Shown: positions 19,626 through 32,970, counted from the first letter of the stretch. The stretch is 64,000 bases of DNA from Ichthyophis bannanicus (GCA_033557465.1 CM066044.1:193246184-193310183), one strand, 5' to 3'. Numbers and translations: made by a program. The notes: generated from the letters alone by a model not told the origin.

Positions 19626-22600
19626 TAATTCACTCCCCTACCTGCAAATAATGGTGAACCTGTAGAAATGGGAAGTGGTTTCTATTCTCAAGGCCAAACT
19701 CATATTGTGTGGCTGAGAACAATAAGAACCTTCCATCCCTCCAGAGTCGGTCCATCGTCCTTGGGCTCAAATCCTCCTATCTCCTAAAAAAAGGGTCTGT
19801 GAACCCGAGTGGAAAAGGATTAAATTGAATGAGTGATAACTGACATTCCCGGTGGAACCCCAAATGTTTTTTCCGATGGCCCTCCTAAATCCGTAATATA
19901 AGTCGCAACCAAGGGTTAATCCCTGAGAGTCGGGTGACACCCAGGGTTCCTTGCCATAAAGTGTGTCGCAAGGGGCAAGTCCCCACCATTTCCCGATCAA
20001 ATCCCACCCATTCCTTCCACTCACATGCCAACCATTGCACAGCGCCTCTAAGTTGAGCCGCCTCATAATACCTCTGGATGTCAGGCACTCCTAGGCCCCC
20101 CTCCTCTCTAGGTCAACAAAGTACCTGCTAAGACACTCTGGGCAACTTATAACCCCAAATGAATCCATAATGCCCTGTTGCCACTTACACAGCAGGGCAT
20201 TGAACAGATATATGAATTTAGGTTACACCATCATCTTGATGCTACTAATCCTACCAAACCGCGAGAGGCTCACCTTCTGCCATTGTTGGAAGTCCGATTT
20301 AATAGATTTCCCAGGGAGTCAAAAATTCAGAGAAAGCAGCCAAGCAGGATCTCTAGCCATGTTCACATGTAGGTATCAAACATGAGATTTAGCCCATCTG
20401 TAGGGATAGGTCATGCATATAAATTACTTATCCGTCGGGCATGTGGAGATATCAAGAATCTCAGATTTAGATGCATCCATCTTAAATACAGATAATAAAC
20501 CAAACTGCTCCAACTCCTCCCCAGTGAGTGCACCGGATCCAAGAGGGTAAACAGTAGATCATCTGCAAACATAGACAGTTTATAAGCTAGAGTGCCCTCA
20601 CCTATCCCCATAATATCCACCCATGATCTAATATAGTGAGCCATAGGCTCCATCACCAAAGCAAGTAAGAGGTGACAGAGGACACCCCTGACGAGTCCCT
20701 TTCCGAAGCTCAAAAGGGGGGAGAATATACCGTATTAATCTTTAAACAGGCTAACTGCTTCGTGTAGAGAATTTGTATCCATTGTTGGAACGTCTCTCCC
20801 AGACCCATCCTCTCAAGGATCTGGAATAGATAAGGCCAGTAGACCGTATGAAAGGCCTTCTTGGCATCAACAGTGAGAAGAGCCCTCCCCTCTTGGCCTT
20901 TCCAACAAGGTTAAGGATCTTCTGCACATTATCTGTGCATTGTATGCCTGGCACAAAGCCGAACTGATAACTATGCACAAGCTTGAGGAGCAAAGGTTGT
21001 AGGCGATTCGCTAAAACTTTAGCGAAGATCTTTTGATCTATGCCCAATAGGGATATGGGTCGGTAAGATCACATAAGGAGGGGCTTTCCACACCTTTGAC
21101 AGTATTGTGACTCTGGCCTCCCTCATGGATGGGGGCATGACTCCCACCTCTAAAAACCATTATAAACCCACACCAAGAGGTCCACGATCTGTTCCTGAAA
21201 TGTTTTATAAAACAGATTCATGAACCCATGAAGCCCGGGTGCTTTAGAATGTGGGAGTCCCTTAATCACTTGGAGGATCTCCACTGCCGAAATAGGGTAT
21301 CTCAAAAGTCTTCTCTCCTCCTCTGAAACACAAGGGAAATCACAACCCCCCCCCACCCCCGCAAGTAATCTCTAATTTCATCTGATGTAACTTCCCACTC
21401 AGGGATCTAGAGGGTCTTATAAAAGTCCATAAAATGCTACTGAATATCACCCTGATCAAAGAGCTCTGCCCCATGCTTATCCTTAATCTTCCAGATCATG
21501 TTGCGGGATTGGGCCTTCTGCAGCTTAAATGCCAAGAGCTTCCTGGCTTTTTTCCCATTTTCAAAGTGCACCTGACCTAACTGATCAAGTGCATGTCTAG
21601 TTTCAGACAGCTGGAGATCATTAAGGCCTTCCTCTTATTTGCCAGAGCCCTCTTCAGTTGGGGGTCCTGACTGCCCATCTTCAACTTCCTTTCTACCTGC
21701 TCAGTCTCCTTGTAAAGGGCATCAATTTCTCTTTCCCACATGCAATTCTTATGTTCACCTACGTTAATGAAATGATCCCGCAATACCGCTTTCATACAGT
21801 CCCAGAGGAGGCCGGGACCACAGTCCCCGGTATCATTAAAGTTCATATAATCGTGAATTACCCCCTCCCAAGCCGATCACACACAGTGGAATCCTCCAGT
21901 AGTGTATCATTGAGACACCACATCCTCCGCGGCCAGGAGAAAGACCCAAGCTTTAACCATGCCCACACCGGGGCATGATCCAACCAAGTCCGATCGGAGA
22001 TCTGACACTCCCAAGTAACTCCCATTGGGTCTTGCTGCCCCATAGGTAATCTATGCATGTATAAGAATCATAAACCCCGGAGTAGAACATATAATCGTGT
22101 TCCCCTGGATGCTTCATACGTCACAGATCTATCAAATCAAATAATCACACCCACACCCTAAGCCCCTGATGTCCCTGGGAATGGGCCAGCTCAACCCCCT
22201 TCGAGGTGTCCAGTCTTTGATTCCAAGCTAAATTAAAATCGCCCACAACTAGACCGTACCCTCCACAAAGGTACCCATCACCTTACTAATCTGATTAAAA
22301 AAAACCCTGGCCTGTATTAGGGGCATTGCTTCTACCAAAAATATATTTTTGACCCCCCCACTTCCCTTTTTACAAGCAAAAAACTGCCCTTTCTGCATAT
22401 GTCAATCATATTGAACCGAACATCAGAGGCCATCAAGATTGCAATTCCTCCCACTTTTTTTCCAATCCGATTAGAGACAAACCAACCAGTTTTATAGTGC
22501 TTATGCTTTACTCTAAATTCATCTTGTTGCAGTAAATGGGTGTTTTGTAGATGGGCTACTTGCAGCTGGAGCCAGGAGAGCTCTTTAAAAAGTAGTTGAC

Positions 22601-23004
22601 ACTTGTATGGGGAGTTAAGCCCCCGAACGTTAAATGTTCCTTTCTTCATGTCCCCCATTGCACCCTGTTTATAATTCACCTACCATCCATATTACTGAAA
22701 TCCCTACTCCAAATCCAAACCCTTCCCATTCAACAACCCCCCACTCCTCCCCCCCCATACAACTTCACAACCAACCACTCCACCTGGGGTCCATGCACCA
22801 GCCACGATTGCCCCCCTTCACAGCCACACACAGCAAAATACAATAACCCGCTCGCAATAAACCAACCACACATACATACCCTCGAACCAACCAATTGCCT
22901 TGCAAATTATATCAATCCCCAAACTCACACATCATACAAGGTAATCTACCGTGAAATATCACCTATCTACCTATCAAAGCAATAATGAATATCTTCACAA
23001 TATT

Positions 23005-23513
23005 CCATCACTCCTCCGCTGACATCCTAGAGAGCTTGGTCATAAAAGACTCAGGTGCATGCCTGAGGCGCTACACCAACATGCACAAGATCATTGTGTC
23101 CACAGATTACCAGAAAAGCAAGCAATCCACCTCCAAAAGGGCACTCTCCCTTGCTGCCCCTCATCCGTGGAACTCCCTCCCTGAAGAAATGCAAGCTTCC
23201 AGAGACATCAAACAATTCAGGAAGAAACTCAAGACCCTTCTATTCACAGAACACTATGGGAACATAACATAGCCCAACAACTACTTGGCTCTCCTCAAAA
23301 CAGAACTGCTCTCTGATACCCCACCCACTCTGTAAATAGCATGAATCAACTGTACGTAAATCAAGCATATTGTAAATAGTTGTCACCCTGTTAAGCCCCC
23401 TGCATGCCGACTATGTACCCCGTTTTAAGTTGTGTTGCAATGTAAACCGCTTTGATTTAAAGATAAGAAGATATAGAAGTCAGGTTAAATAAATAAAATA
23501 AATAAACACACTC
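23005..23513 (+). mobile_element. L2-like LINE 3' end
   Basis: An open frame (22985-23272) ends in the family's C-terminal HPWNSLPEEMQASRDIKQF region. The 3' end reads TAAACCGCTTTGATTTAAAG and finishes in AAATAAATAAA repeats. 5'-truncated; inserted between ORF1 and ORF2 of the L1/Tx1 LINE. Confidence 0.82.
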
Positions 23514-24051
23514 ATCCAAAAGCTATTTTAAAGTATAACCACATCAGCAGGCCAAACTCTCAGTCTATTCACTGTCCATATCAAGTTGTATGGTCTGATC
23601 CGCGCTTGGGTAAATCAGCTTGCCACTGCAGGCGTTTGCCACGGGCTCTTTCCCATTGGGGCCTTGCAGCCCCCGACTTCTTAGCCTCTGATTACTGCTG
23701 AGTGCCCAATGGTAAATTTGACCAGCCAACATCCTTTAATGTATTTAGCGCCTCCTCTGAGATCTTAATTCAAACTGTACGACCGTCAATGGTAAATTGG
23801 AGACCAAAAGGAAAGGTCCAGTGATATTTCACATTTTCCTAAGGAAGGCGTAGAGTTACCAGTCTGAAGTCACACCGCTTCCTCCTAGTTATAGCAGACA
23901 CAAATCATTATAAAATTCAAGATTTGCATTGTCCCATGAAAACTGACACAATTTCTAGGCCACTTGAATGATCACCTCTTTGGATGAAATGCAAACAGGC
24001 CAGGAGATCCCACGCTTTCCTGCTCCTTGGCTGGCCCAGGGTACGGTGCAC

Positions 24052-24525
24052 TCATTCTATTTTAAAGCATAGTGGCCCAGGATCCACATGGGCTGCCTGT
24101 ATCGCTCCCCTACACAAGCATTCCACCAGATTGACATGGTCCACAGGGCCAGAAGATTCCTGGAGGCCCCAAATACAAATATTATAGCACCTGGAGCGAT
24201 TTTCCAAGTCCTCTAGTTTCACCAAGAGATCCTCCATCATTGCAGTGAACCTCTGGGACACTCCTGCCAAGGCCTTATTATATTCCTCCAGACGAGATTC
24301 TGTATTTCTGATCCTTTGCCTAAGCTCATGTATGTTTGCTTTTACATCGGCCATCCAAGTCTGTACATCCTGCTGGAGCGAGTTGATATCACCTTTTAAT
24401 TCGGAGAACCATTGGCACATTTCATTCTGAAAGGCCGACAGTTCTGTGGTCATCCCTGCGCTGTGATCCTCATTGTTAGCCATTGTTGTAGAAGCAGGAA
24501 TAGGCTGGCTGCCGCCTTCTGACAT
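24052..24525 (-). pseudogene. L1/Tx1-like ORF1 remnant
   Basis: Starts at the ATG at 24523-24525 (MSEGGSQPIP). Residues about 40-110 have heptad spacing of a coiled coil (LKGDINSLQQDVQTWMADV and onward), followed by KLEDLENRSRCYNICIWGL. This is the hallmark junction between coiled coil and RRM in L1-type ORF1 RNA-binding chaperones. The downstream C-terminal part continues in another frame to about 23780, so it is frameshifted. Confidence 0.8.
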
Positions 24526-24657
24526 CTCCCCACTCTTAAACACAAAGAGGCCTATTCCCTTATTGGATGTCCAGCTCCTGTATGGCACCTTAGAATCGGG
24601 ACTACAGAGCAGTAGACCCAATTCTGATCCTGCGGGGGCATCTAGCCTCTGTGGGAT

Positions 24658-24945
24658 CAGAATCAGGTCTACTGGCTTGTATGTACAGGCCAACCCCGAT
24701 TCTGAAGGGCCGCACATGCAGCCACAGCCATGTCAAACTCTGCCTGGCTCCATAATGGAGCCACAGTGCCATGGCGTCTCATTGCTATGGCACCATGGCT
24801 CCATTATGGAGCTGCGACAGCCGGTCACCAGAATCAGGTCTACCAGCTTGTATGTGCAGGCTGGCCCCAATTCTGAAGGGCTGCACGTTCAGCTATATCC
24901 ACGTCGAACTCCACCTGGCTCCGTAATGGAGCTGCAGTGCCATGG
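24658..24945 (-). repeat. 171-bp-period tandem units at the 5' end of the L1/Tx1 LINE
   Basis: 24658-24774 and 24829-24945 are 117-bp imperfect direct repeats. A third, inverted partial copy (24611-24630) pairs with 24654-24673. Position just upstream of ORF1 suggests promoter monomers. Confidence 0.8.
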
Positions 24946-24975
24946 GCGTCTTGCTGCCGCCGAGAATGGCCCTTC

Positions 24976-25789
24976 CCTGCAGCCAGACCCCTGATCCGGC
25001 CTCCCATGGCCAGGGTCTGGCTGTGGGGAACCTCCTGCCTGCCCACCTGCTTTGTTCCTACTGGTCACCGCTGCTACTCCATGTCCAGGGGGACTTATTC
25101 CATCTCTAAGGTGGAATAAGTCCCCTGTCTAACCAGCATACCCCAGATGTATAGGGCCAACCTCCAGAATTGGTCCTGAACATCTAGGGTGACGGCCTGC
25201 CCTCTCCTGTCTAAGGCTCCCTGTATAAACTTCGCTGTTCATACAGGAAACTTTGCACAGGGATGGCAAGGAGGACAAATAGCAGGAATGTACATCCAAG
25301 CAGTGTGTACATCCCTGCTATTTGTGGCTTGGAATGACCTCCAAAGGCTTTAAGATCCAAAGTTTTTTTTTTATTTTGACACCCCAACCATTCCTCGCAC
25401 AATAGCTGGCTAGAAGCTCTAACAGCCACCAAAATTCAAAGTGAGCAAGCAGCAATAAGGTGGGTTGTTCTTAAAACAGTTGGGAGCACACTGTTTAGGC
25501 AGCCATCATGGCTATGACATCACCGGAATCCCAGCCTTCTCTTCTTCAAGCTGACGAGCCCTAACCAGAGCTGTCAAGTTACCCAGTTCCAGGAGTGAGA
25601 CTTTTCCAGTTCTGATTTTAAATTTGTATTCCATTGCAGTATGGTATTTGTAGTCCCTGATTTTACCATTGGAATTGTGGCTGCAGGTCCCATAATGCAT
25701 CAGGATAAGATTGTTAGAAATGCAGGAATGGCTTAAAATCTCACTCATGGAACTGAGTAACTTGACAACTCGGGGGGGGGGGGGGGATC
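24976..25789. other. Unannotated sequence
   Basis: No gene or recognised repeat. It includes a G run at about 25774-25786. Confidence 0.4.
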
Positions 25790-26690
25790 ATTCCATCCAC
25801 ATTATAATTTTGGTTGCCCTTCTCTGTACCTTTTCTAACTTTGCTATATCTTTTTTTAGATGCGGAGACCAGAATTTTACACAATACTCAAGATGTGGTT
25901 GCACCATGGAGCGATATCCTTTGTGTTATTTTCTATTCTTTTCCTAATAATTCTTAACATTTGCTTTTTTTGGCCACAGCCACACACTGGGCAGAAGATT
26001 TCAATGTATTATCCACAATGACACCAAGATCTTTTTCCTGGTGGTGACTGCTAATGTGGAACCTAGCATCGTGTAGCTATCATTTGGTTATTCTTCCCTA
26101 TGTGCATCACTTTGCCTTGTCCACATTTAAATCTTATCTGCCATTTGGATTCCCAGACTCGCAAGGTCTTCCTGCAAGTTTTCACAATCCTCATGTGATT
26201 TATCATCCTTGAATAATTTGGTGTCATCTGAAAATTTGATGACCTCACTCATGGTTCCCATTTTCAAATCATTTATAAAATATATTAAAAAGCACCTGTC
26301 CCAGTACATATTCATGGGGTACTTCACTATTCACCTTCCTCTACGGAGAAAACTGGCCGTTTATCCCTACTCTCTATTTTCTATCTTTTAACCAGTTTCC
26401 AGTCCACAAGAGGACAAGGCTTCCTATTCCATGCCTTTTTAATTTCCTCAATAATCCATTTATGAGATGGTTTAGTGAACCTTTCTGAAAGTCCAGATAC
26501 ACTTTGTTAATTGGTTCACCTTTATCCAAAATGTAGGAGATTGGTGAGGCTAGACTTCCTTTGGCTAAATCCATGTTGACTTTGTCCCTTAAAGCATGTC
26601 TGTCTTTAGGTCCAGCAGTTTTGTTCTTTCTAATAGTCGCTACCATTTTGCCTGCCACTAATATTGGGCTCATCACTCTGCAGTTTCCTG
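25790..26690 (-). mobile_element. CR1 LINE fragment, antisense, old
   Basis: Minus-strand frames keep RT pieces such as VYLDFQKGSLNHLI (about 26500) and EVIKFSDDTKLF (about 26230), where the usual FADD has become FSDD. The C-terminal region follows to about 25790. Many stops. Confidence 0.82.
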
Positions 26691-28780
26691 GACCCCCACC
26701 CCCCTGAACTTTTCTTAAAACTGCTCATAAAACTTACCCCAAGCTACTGTGGAGGCTCTGTGGCAGTGCTGAAAACTGTCTTGCAGAAAGTCACCAATTT
26801 CATTCTCAAGTTGCATTTTACACTCACCAGGTTGACTAGAGGGGTGGGGCTTCAAGGGCAGCAACACTTTGTGGCTGGATTCAGAGCATGTGCTTACAGA
26901 ATTCTAGAAAGAATCTTGATCCTTGGCCAAGAGGACTGTTGCTGCAAAGACCAGGTTAGAAACATAAGGGGAGGGGGATGAAGAGGTTATAAAGTAGGGG
27001 TCATATCCCTGGACAATTGTGAATGAAAGCTCCTGGTACCATGATCCCAACCCTGATTCCAATTCAACTGGAAGTACAAAATAAAAACCTTGTCTATACT
27101 CTTAGCTGAAAACTACAGTACATTGGCTGCAATCAACTATATTTTCTCATCCAATTTATACCTTTATAGATATGACTCCTTTCTTCTCCTAATAGCTTTA
27201 TACATTTTTTAGTCCAAGTTTATTTATTTAGCATTATACATATTTGGAAAAAATGTTGAAAGGAACCCACTGAACATGTCTCAAATGCTAATTTCAGCAC
27301 GGAAGAAACAACTGACTGGAGAGACTGGTCAATGTGTATCTTACACCATAATCATACTTGCATAAAAGTATATCACTTCATGGTTCCTGTCAAGAACAAA
27401 ACAAAAAAAAACAGAAAATAGCAAGAGATAAATGAATTTTATAAACCAACTCCCTTCACAGCAGTGAGTGTCCCAAAAAAGAAACTCAAATGTCTTCCCA
27501 ATGTAGATCAAACTACATTTTACTTGAGATTCATCATTGTTTTTGCGTATAACCACAACATTATGTGATTCCAATAGCTTTTTAAATCATTGCTTTTATA
27601 ACAAAATGTTTGAACTTATTGTATCGACATCATTGATCTTGTTGAAAACACACTGAGCTCACTCCTCAAATATAACCACATGTTCTCAGTCTGGCCAATG
27701 GTTTCATGCACGCCCTCTTCTCCCCCCCCCCCCCCCCCCCCCCCCCCGCCCTGTAGGAGGCTTCATCAGAGTAACACTAAAAATAAATAAACAATAAATT
27801 CTAAAATCTGTATAGATTTGTCATACGGGTCAGGCAAAAAAAACAGTGTATTTGAAGAGCAATGGTAAAATTACACAATGGTGGATTAACAGCTAAAGAC
27901 ACTCATGCATGTGTTAAAAGGGATAGACTGCAGGAAACACGTCAGCAATCTTAGAAATCCTTCATGTACAACTCTCTAGATCAATAAGTAACCCAGATGT
28001 ATTGTAAAAACGGATTATATTACAAAAACAATGCCAGGCAGTCTCACTATTGAGACCATGGAGAATCACTGTGTTCCATGTCAAAATATAGAATTGTTCT
28101 CATTGTAATAAAATATTAAGATTGTGCAGTAAATGATTCTTTGTCAATGCCTCTGTCAAGAACTACAATCGGGCACGTTCTCTTCTAGCCCCCACACACA
28201 TTGCACCTAAAGGAGGCAGGCAGCACATTCTTGCTCTAGCTCTGCACTATTTTAGAATATAACCTTCTCAAGTTAAACATTTTCCAATATATATTTTGTA
28301 AAGAAGCTGGCTGTTTTGAATTTATTGGTGATTATGTGTTTCTGGTCGGTATGTGTGTAGATGGTATGTGTATAAAAGTGTTTGGAGAAGGATCCCAACA
28401 TAAGGACTTTGAAGAGCATAGTGTGAAGGATAGTGCTTGCAAGGATGGGTTGGGGTAGTGTCAGTGACATAGCATCTGGGAACAGGGAGGGAACTGGAGA
28501 CTGATAGGAAATAATTAAATTAAATTTAAAATGGAGAGAAAAACTCAGTTGTGAGGCAGATTGCAAAAACATCAACTTGCAGCAAATACAAACATCATAG
28601 AACCACTTGCATAAATCTTGTGTAGAATTCCCTTACAAGGTAGCTGCTGGTAGCTAAAATGGTAATGCAGGTTAAGAGAGTCTGGGTGGTCTGACAGATT
28701 ATGATGGCAGAAATGACTGTCTGGCAACCTGCAAGTTCTGTAACCAGCTGTAAGTACTAGCAGAAATGAAGACACTTGCA
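26691..28780. other. AT-rich unannotated sequence with a C26 run
   Basis: No coding signal. An uninterrupted run of 26 C lies at 27722-27747. No tRNA, SINE or LINE match was noticed. Confidence 0.45.
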
Positions 28781-28814
28781 TAATCCACTCTGTCTGGCAG
28801 GCTATAGAATAGAG

Positions 28815-28995
28815 AAGCAACAAGCTGAGACCCAGGAAAGCCAGGGTTCAAATCCCGCTTCTCCTACTGATGCTCCTTGTGACCTTGGGCAAGTCACTTC
28901 AGCCTCTATTGCCTCAGGAACAAAATGTACACAATTTAAGTCATTGTTGGGCAGGGAAACACTCGCTGTACCTGAATTTGTAATTTGCTTGACCT
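28815..28995 (+). mobile_element. tRNA-derived SINE, partial head
   Basis: Box B GGTTCAAATCC (28846-28856), then CTCCTTGTGACCTTGGGCAA and GTACCTGAATTTGTAA. The box A part is eroded. Confidence 0.75.
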
Positions 28996-29029
28996 TGGAT
29001 TTGGAAAAATTAATAGTTGAATCTTAAAA

Positions 29030-29192
29030 TCTCCAGGAACAAGCAGGAATGATTCTTCACATATGGGTACGTCGGTACCGACGGAGTCTGCGGGGGAACG
29101 CTTCCCAGCGTCCAATCAAGAGCTTTTGGAAGCATCCCAGCACGCCTGCGTGCTGCCTTCCTGCATTTCCCAACTGCCTCTCCTCAGTTTTT
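29030..29192 (+). repeat. Left inverted terminal repeat of DIRS C
   Basis: It is complementary to 39199-39379 with few differences and contains the perfect palindrome CGTCGGTACCGACG at about 29069-29082. Confidence 0.9.
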
Positions 29193-29394
29193 GTTTTTCC
29201 GCGGAGCCGGCAGGACGTCCTCCTGTCACCGCAGAAAATTCTTGTTTTTAGTTTTCTTGTGGTCGCAGCTGTCTTCCCGACACCACCGGTACCGCCGGTG
29301 TTTTCTTTTCTTTTCTTGAAAAATTTTCCTTTTCCACTGAATATTTTTTCTTCATAGTGTCCCACGGTCTCTTAGGCCTCTTCTTTTTTCCTTC

Positions 29395-31470
29395 ATGGAA
29401 CCGCCAGACACTTTCTCCAAGAAATGTTCAGACTGTGGCGGTACAACTTTATTTTTAGACCCTCAAAGTCTGTGTCTAACCTGCTTGGGTCCTGACAACA
29501 ATTTGTTAAGAAGAAGTTTTCAACATCGAGGCTCCCTCGATACACGGTTGCCCTCCAACTTCGGGGCACCGTCCCCTTCTTCGTCCACACAGGATTAGGT
29601 AACCCACAAACAGTCTGTTAAGACTAGCCAGTCCTCGAGTGGTAGGTCTCATGCGCAGCATGTAGACGGCTCCGGCCTTGCCCTCGAGGGCCCACTGGCT
29701 TCATAACCCCGGCGGGAGTCTTCGGTCTCCAAAGCCTATAAGGGGTTTCAGGTTGTTCCTGGGGTTCACCCCCCACAGAACATACCTAAGCCATGTACGG
29801 TGGTGGCATCTGCTTCGAGCGGTACCGATACCCAGGCATCGGCACTGGTGTTGGATGAAACACTCCTCACCAGGGATCGTCATCTGGCGTCCTCGGTACC
29901 TTCGGGACCAGTGGATACCCTCCAGATTGACTTTCCATTATCGGTACCAACACCGATACTCCAACCGATGTCGGTACCCTCCAGATGTGCATCGATAGCC
30001 TCGCTTCCTTCGATGCCGAGTATGGAATCGATCTCCAGTCTGGAGGACTGGGTACCGACTTGCCTTGGTACCGGCTCTCGACGGTACCGAAGGCTGGGTT
30101 CCGATGATTCGGATCCGCAACTCTCGGTTCCCCCGACGCCGATTGAGTTGCCACTGCTTGCCCTTCCTTCACTGGTATCAGACACGGTACCGAAGTTGAT
30201 ACCGATGTCCTCATTACCTTCACAGTCGGTGCCTTCCATGCTTCGCTTATCAGGCTCTTTGCCCTCGATGCCGAGTTTGGAATCGATCTCTAGTCTGGAA
30301 GACTGGGTACCAATAGATGTTGGTACCGACACCGATCGATACCGGTGCTTCGGTACCGAGGATAGCGGCCGGAGGTTTTCGGTTACCTCGGTACCGATAA
30401 CTGCTCCGATGTCTTTGTCGGGTTCGACTCCGACATCGGTACCGGTATCAGCATCGGTACAGGTACCCAAAGTAGCATCGTCGCCAATTCCTGCCATGCT
30501 TTTTTCAAGAGGATCACTCCATTCTATACCAAGCTTGGAGTCGATACCTGGCATGGATGATGTGGTAAGGATGGGAGCTGCTCCTGACAGCCAGTACCAG
30601 CAACCATCTTTTAAGCATTCCACACTGCACTCTGCAGGATCTTCTATTCCTATATATTTGGATAACTCTGTGGATGCTCAGGCTAGTTCTTTAGATCTAC
30701 CCTGTCCAGGGGAGATTCCTGTTTGGGATCCCTCTTTTCAGAGTTTCCTCCTGGATATAGCAAGATCTCTTGCCATTCCCATCCCAGGACATGATCCTGC
30801 ACAGGGCTCTGTTTCTGCCAAAGCAAAGGACAACATAATGCTTCCTTTGCATCATTCCTTGCAGGATCTCCTTCTAGGAATGTGGGAAACACCTTTAAGG
30901 GTACCCCCACCTCCCAGAGCAACTGATCTCTTATATCAGGTGCCCCCCTCTCCAGGGTTTCAAAAGACTCAACTTCCTCATCATTCCATAGTAGTGGAAT
31001 CAGCAATGAGGCGGGTAAAGAGTAAGAAAAAGCACTCTTCTTATCCGCCAGGTCATGAGTCTAAGACACTAGATGCCTTTGGACGTCAAACCTTCCAGAC
31101 ATCTATGCTTTCTGCAAGAATTCTCTCATATATTTTTTATATGAGTCTTTCTCTTGAGGAGGTCACAAAGCAGTTACATCTTTTGACTCCTTTCCTTCCA
31201 GATTCTAGGAGTAAAGACTATTCTTCACTGCTTAAACATATCCAGAATATTTCTTGGTTTCTTTCTCGTGCTTCCCTAGACTCTTTTGAGTCTGTTAGTA
31301 GAACTTCTGCTATTGCTATAGGAGCACGACGTAAAGCCTGGCTCCAATCTTCAGACTTGGACAAATGGGCACAACAACGTCTGGGACATACTCCTTGCAC
31401 TGGAGAAAATCTTTTCAACAAGGAGTCTTTACGTCAGGTTACTCAGTTATCCACTGATTTCTGTTCCTAA
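29395..31470 (+). pseudogene. DIRS C gag with two in-frame stops
   Basis: The ATG at 29395 opens a frame with paired cysteines (KKCSDCGG and SLCLTCLG), a zinc-binding N-terminus as in DIRS Gag. The same frame runs to 31470 apart from TAG at 29596 and TAA at 29704. Residues about 190-360 hold two copies of an SMxSISSLEDWVP-type repeat in a low-complexity region built on S-V-P and G-T-D codons, giving many GGTACC hexamers. The C-terminal 180 residues (from about 30930) are a helical domain with SLEEVTKQLHLL and GARRKAWLQ. A frameshift near 31460 probably removes the last basic stretch. By family role it would package element RNA. Confidence 0.82.
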
Positions 31471-32437
31471 GGTTTGTTCTACACCTTCTTCTGTCCCACT
31501 AGGTAGGAAATCTCCTACCAAACTTTCTTCCCACAAGAGAAGAAGGTTTTTATTCATCGCTTGCCCATCATACAAATGTTCCCCAACAGGGGAGGCACCG
31601 TCCTGGTCTGAAGAATCCAACCTCTCACCAGGCTCAGCAAACCCAGCATCTGCAGGGTTTCTGATCAATCATCACATGCGTGTGACTCTTGGGGTTAGCA
31701 TCTACAGTTGCTTCTTCTCAATGGAGGCAATCCACCGCTTCATTCTAACCCCTACACATGGATCCCTTTCCAAAAGATATCCATTTTTTTCTATATTTCT
31801 ATGAGCTGTCAGGATATTCATGCCTATAGGTCACAGGTTTCTCCTCTTTCTCCTGCTAGGGAAAGAGGTCTAACCACTATCAAATGATAGTTCCTGTGCC
31901 AGCATGTATCTTTCCTTTCTATAGACTTCCTACTTCGTAAGTCTTCTTCAGCTCCATTCTCTTCACCCTCTTACCAAGTTTTTCTCCTGTAAGAGGGAAT
32001 TACTTACTGGGAGGTTTTTTCTTCAGCCTCTCTACTTTTCTCACTTTCCAGTGCGGAGTTTTCCTCTCTCAGTTGCCTCCTCTGCTCAATCTTGCTTTGA
32101 GGCAGCTTATCAGACATGTCCAGAGTTTCCTACTCCTGTTCTGTCTCTTCTTTCTGTTTTTGAACAGTAAGATTCTTTCTGCTGTCTTACTAGCAGCTGC
32201 CTATGCAGGAGCCTTAATGTTTGGACCACTGGTTCTTGTCCACAAACAACCAGATTGTCCTCCACTAACATTCTGTCTAGTCTTAGTAGTGGCTCCAAGT
32301 CAGTGCTTCATCTCTCTTGGAGATCATCTCACTACAAGCTTTCTAGATTGTCTTCTATTCTGCCCTCTCCATCTCCCTGGGTTTGGCAGCATAGTTGGCA
32401 GAGATACTGGCTCTCTAGCAGCCAGTTCTATCATGAA
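31471..32437 (+). other. Degenerate DIRS C sequence after gag
   Basis: The first 200 bases continue a gag tail out of frame. The rest shows no recognisable RT motif on either strand. Confidence 0.5.
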
Positions 32438-32970
32438 CATAAGAACATAAGATATGCCATACTAGGTCAGACCAAGGTCCATCAAGCCCAGTATTCTGTT
32501 TCCAACAGTGGCCAATCTAGGTTATACGTACCTAGCAGTTTCCCCAAGGGACACAGGTTCCACAATGCTTGTATTGGTTCAAGCATTGATATCCTGGGTC
32601 CCTTCTTAATAATGGTTTATGGACCTTTCCTCCAGGAACTTGTCCAAACCTTTTTTAAACCCAGCTACACTAACAGCCTTTACTACATCCTCCGGTAACA
32701 AATTCCAGAGTTTGATTACACGTTGAGTGAAAAAATATTTTCTTTTATTAGTCTTAAATAGTTTACCCTGTAGCTTCATTGCATGTCCCCTAGTCTTTCT
32801 ATATTCTGATAAGGTAAACAATCAATCTACATTTACCCGTTCCACTCCGTTCATTAATTTATAGACTTCTATCATATCTCCCCTCAGCCGTCTCTTTTCC
32901 AGGTTAAAGAGCCCCAACCTTTTTAGCCTTTCTTCATAGGAGTATCCTTCCATCCCCTTTACCATTTTGG
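32438..32970 (-). mobile_element. CR1 subfamily A 3' end, antisense
   Basis: A 5'-truncated copy whose minus-strand frame (32821-32606) encodes the CR1 C-terminus (KYFFTQRVIKLWNLLPEDVV). Its 3' end matches those at 43703-43753, 49395 and 62032 (AACATAAGATATGCCATACT). Confidence 0.9.

Larger units (their letters stand above)
16697..22679 (-). pseudogene. L1/Tx1-like ORF2 (endonuclease and reverse transcriptase) remnant
   Basis: Pieces in order on the minus strand are the APE-type endonuclease start FNVRGLNSPYK (about 22640), the RT entry GLPHSKAPGLHGFMNLFYK (about 21250), DQKIFAKVLANRLQPLLLK (about 21040), SYQFGFVPG, the catalytic YKLSMFADDLLF (about 20585) and the C-terminal FLHIWCGCPQGRP (about 19100). 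A second such C-terminal stretch appears at about 17300-17000 (LFIAARLALVQYW). Many frameshifts and inserted elements mean no function remains. The Tx1 branch of the L1 group is suggested by ORF1 and the C-terminal motifs. Confidence 0.83.
16505..24975 (-). mobile_element. L1/Tx1-like LINE, antisense, decayed and interrupted
   Basis: On the minus strand the order is 5' tandem repeats (24658-24945), ORF1 with a coiled coil, ORF2 (endonuclease, RT, C-terminal CP-x-FW region) and the 3' end near 16505. It is interrupted by an L2-like end (23005-23513), a SINE (19465-19625) and a low-complexity/inverted-repeat block (17340-19010). ORF2 is full of stops and frameshifts. Confidence 0.85.
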
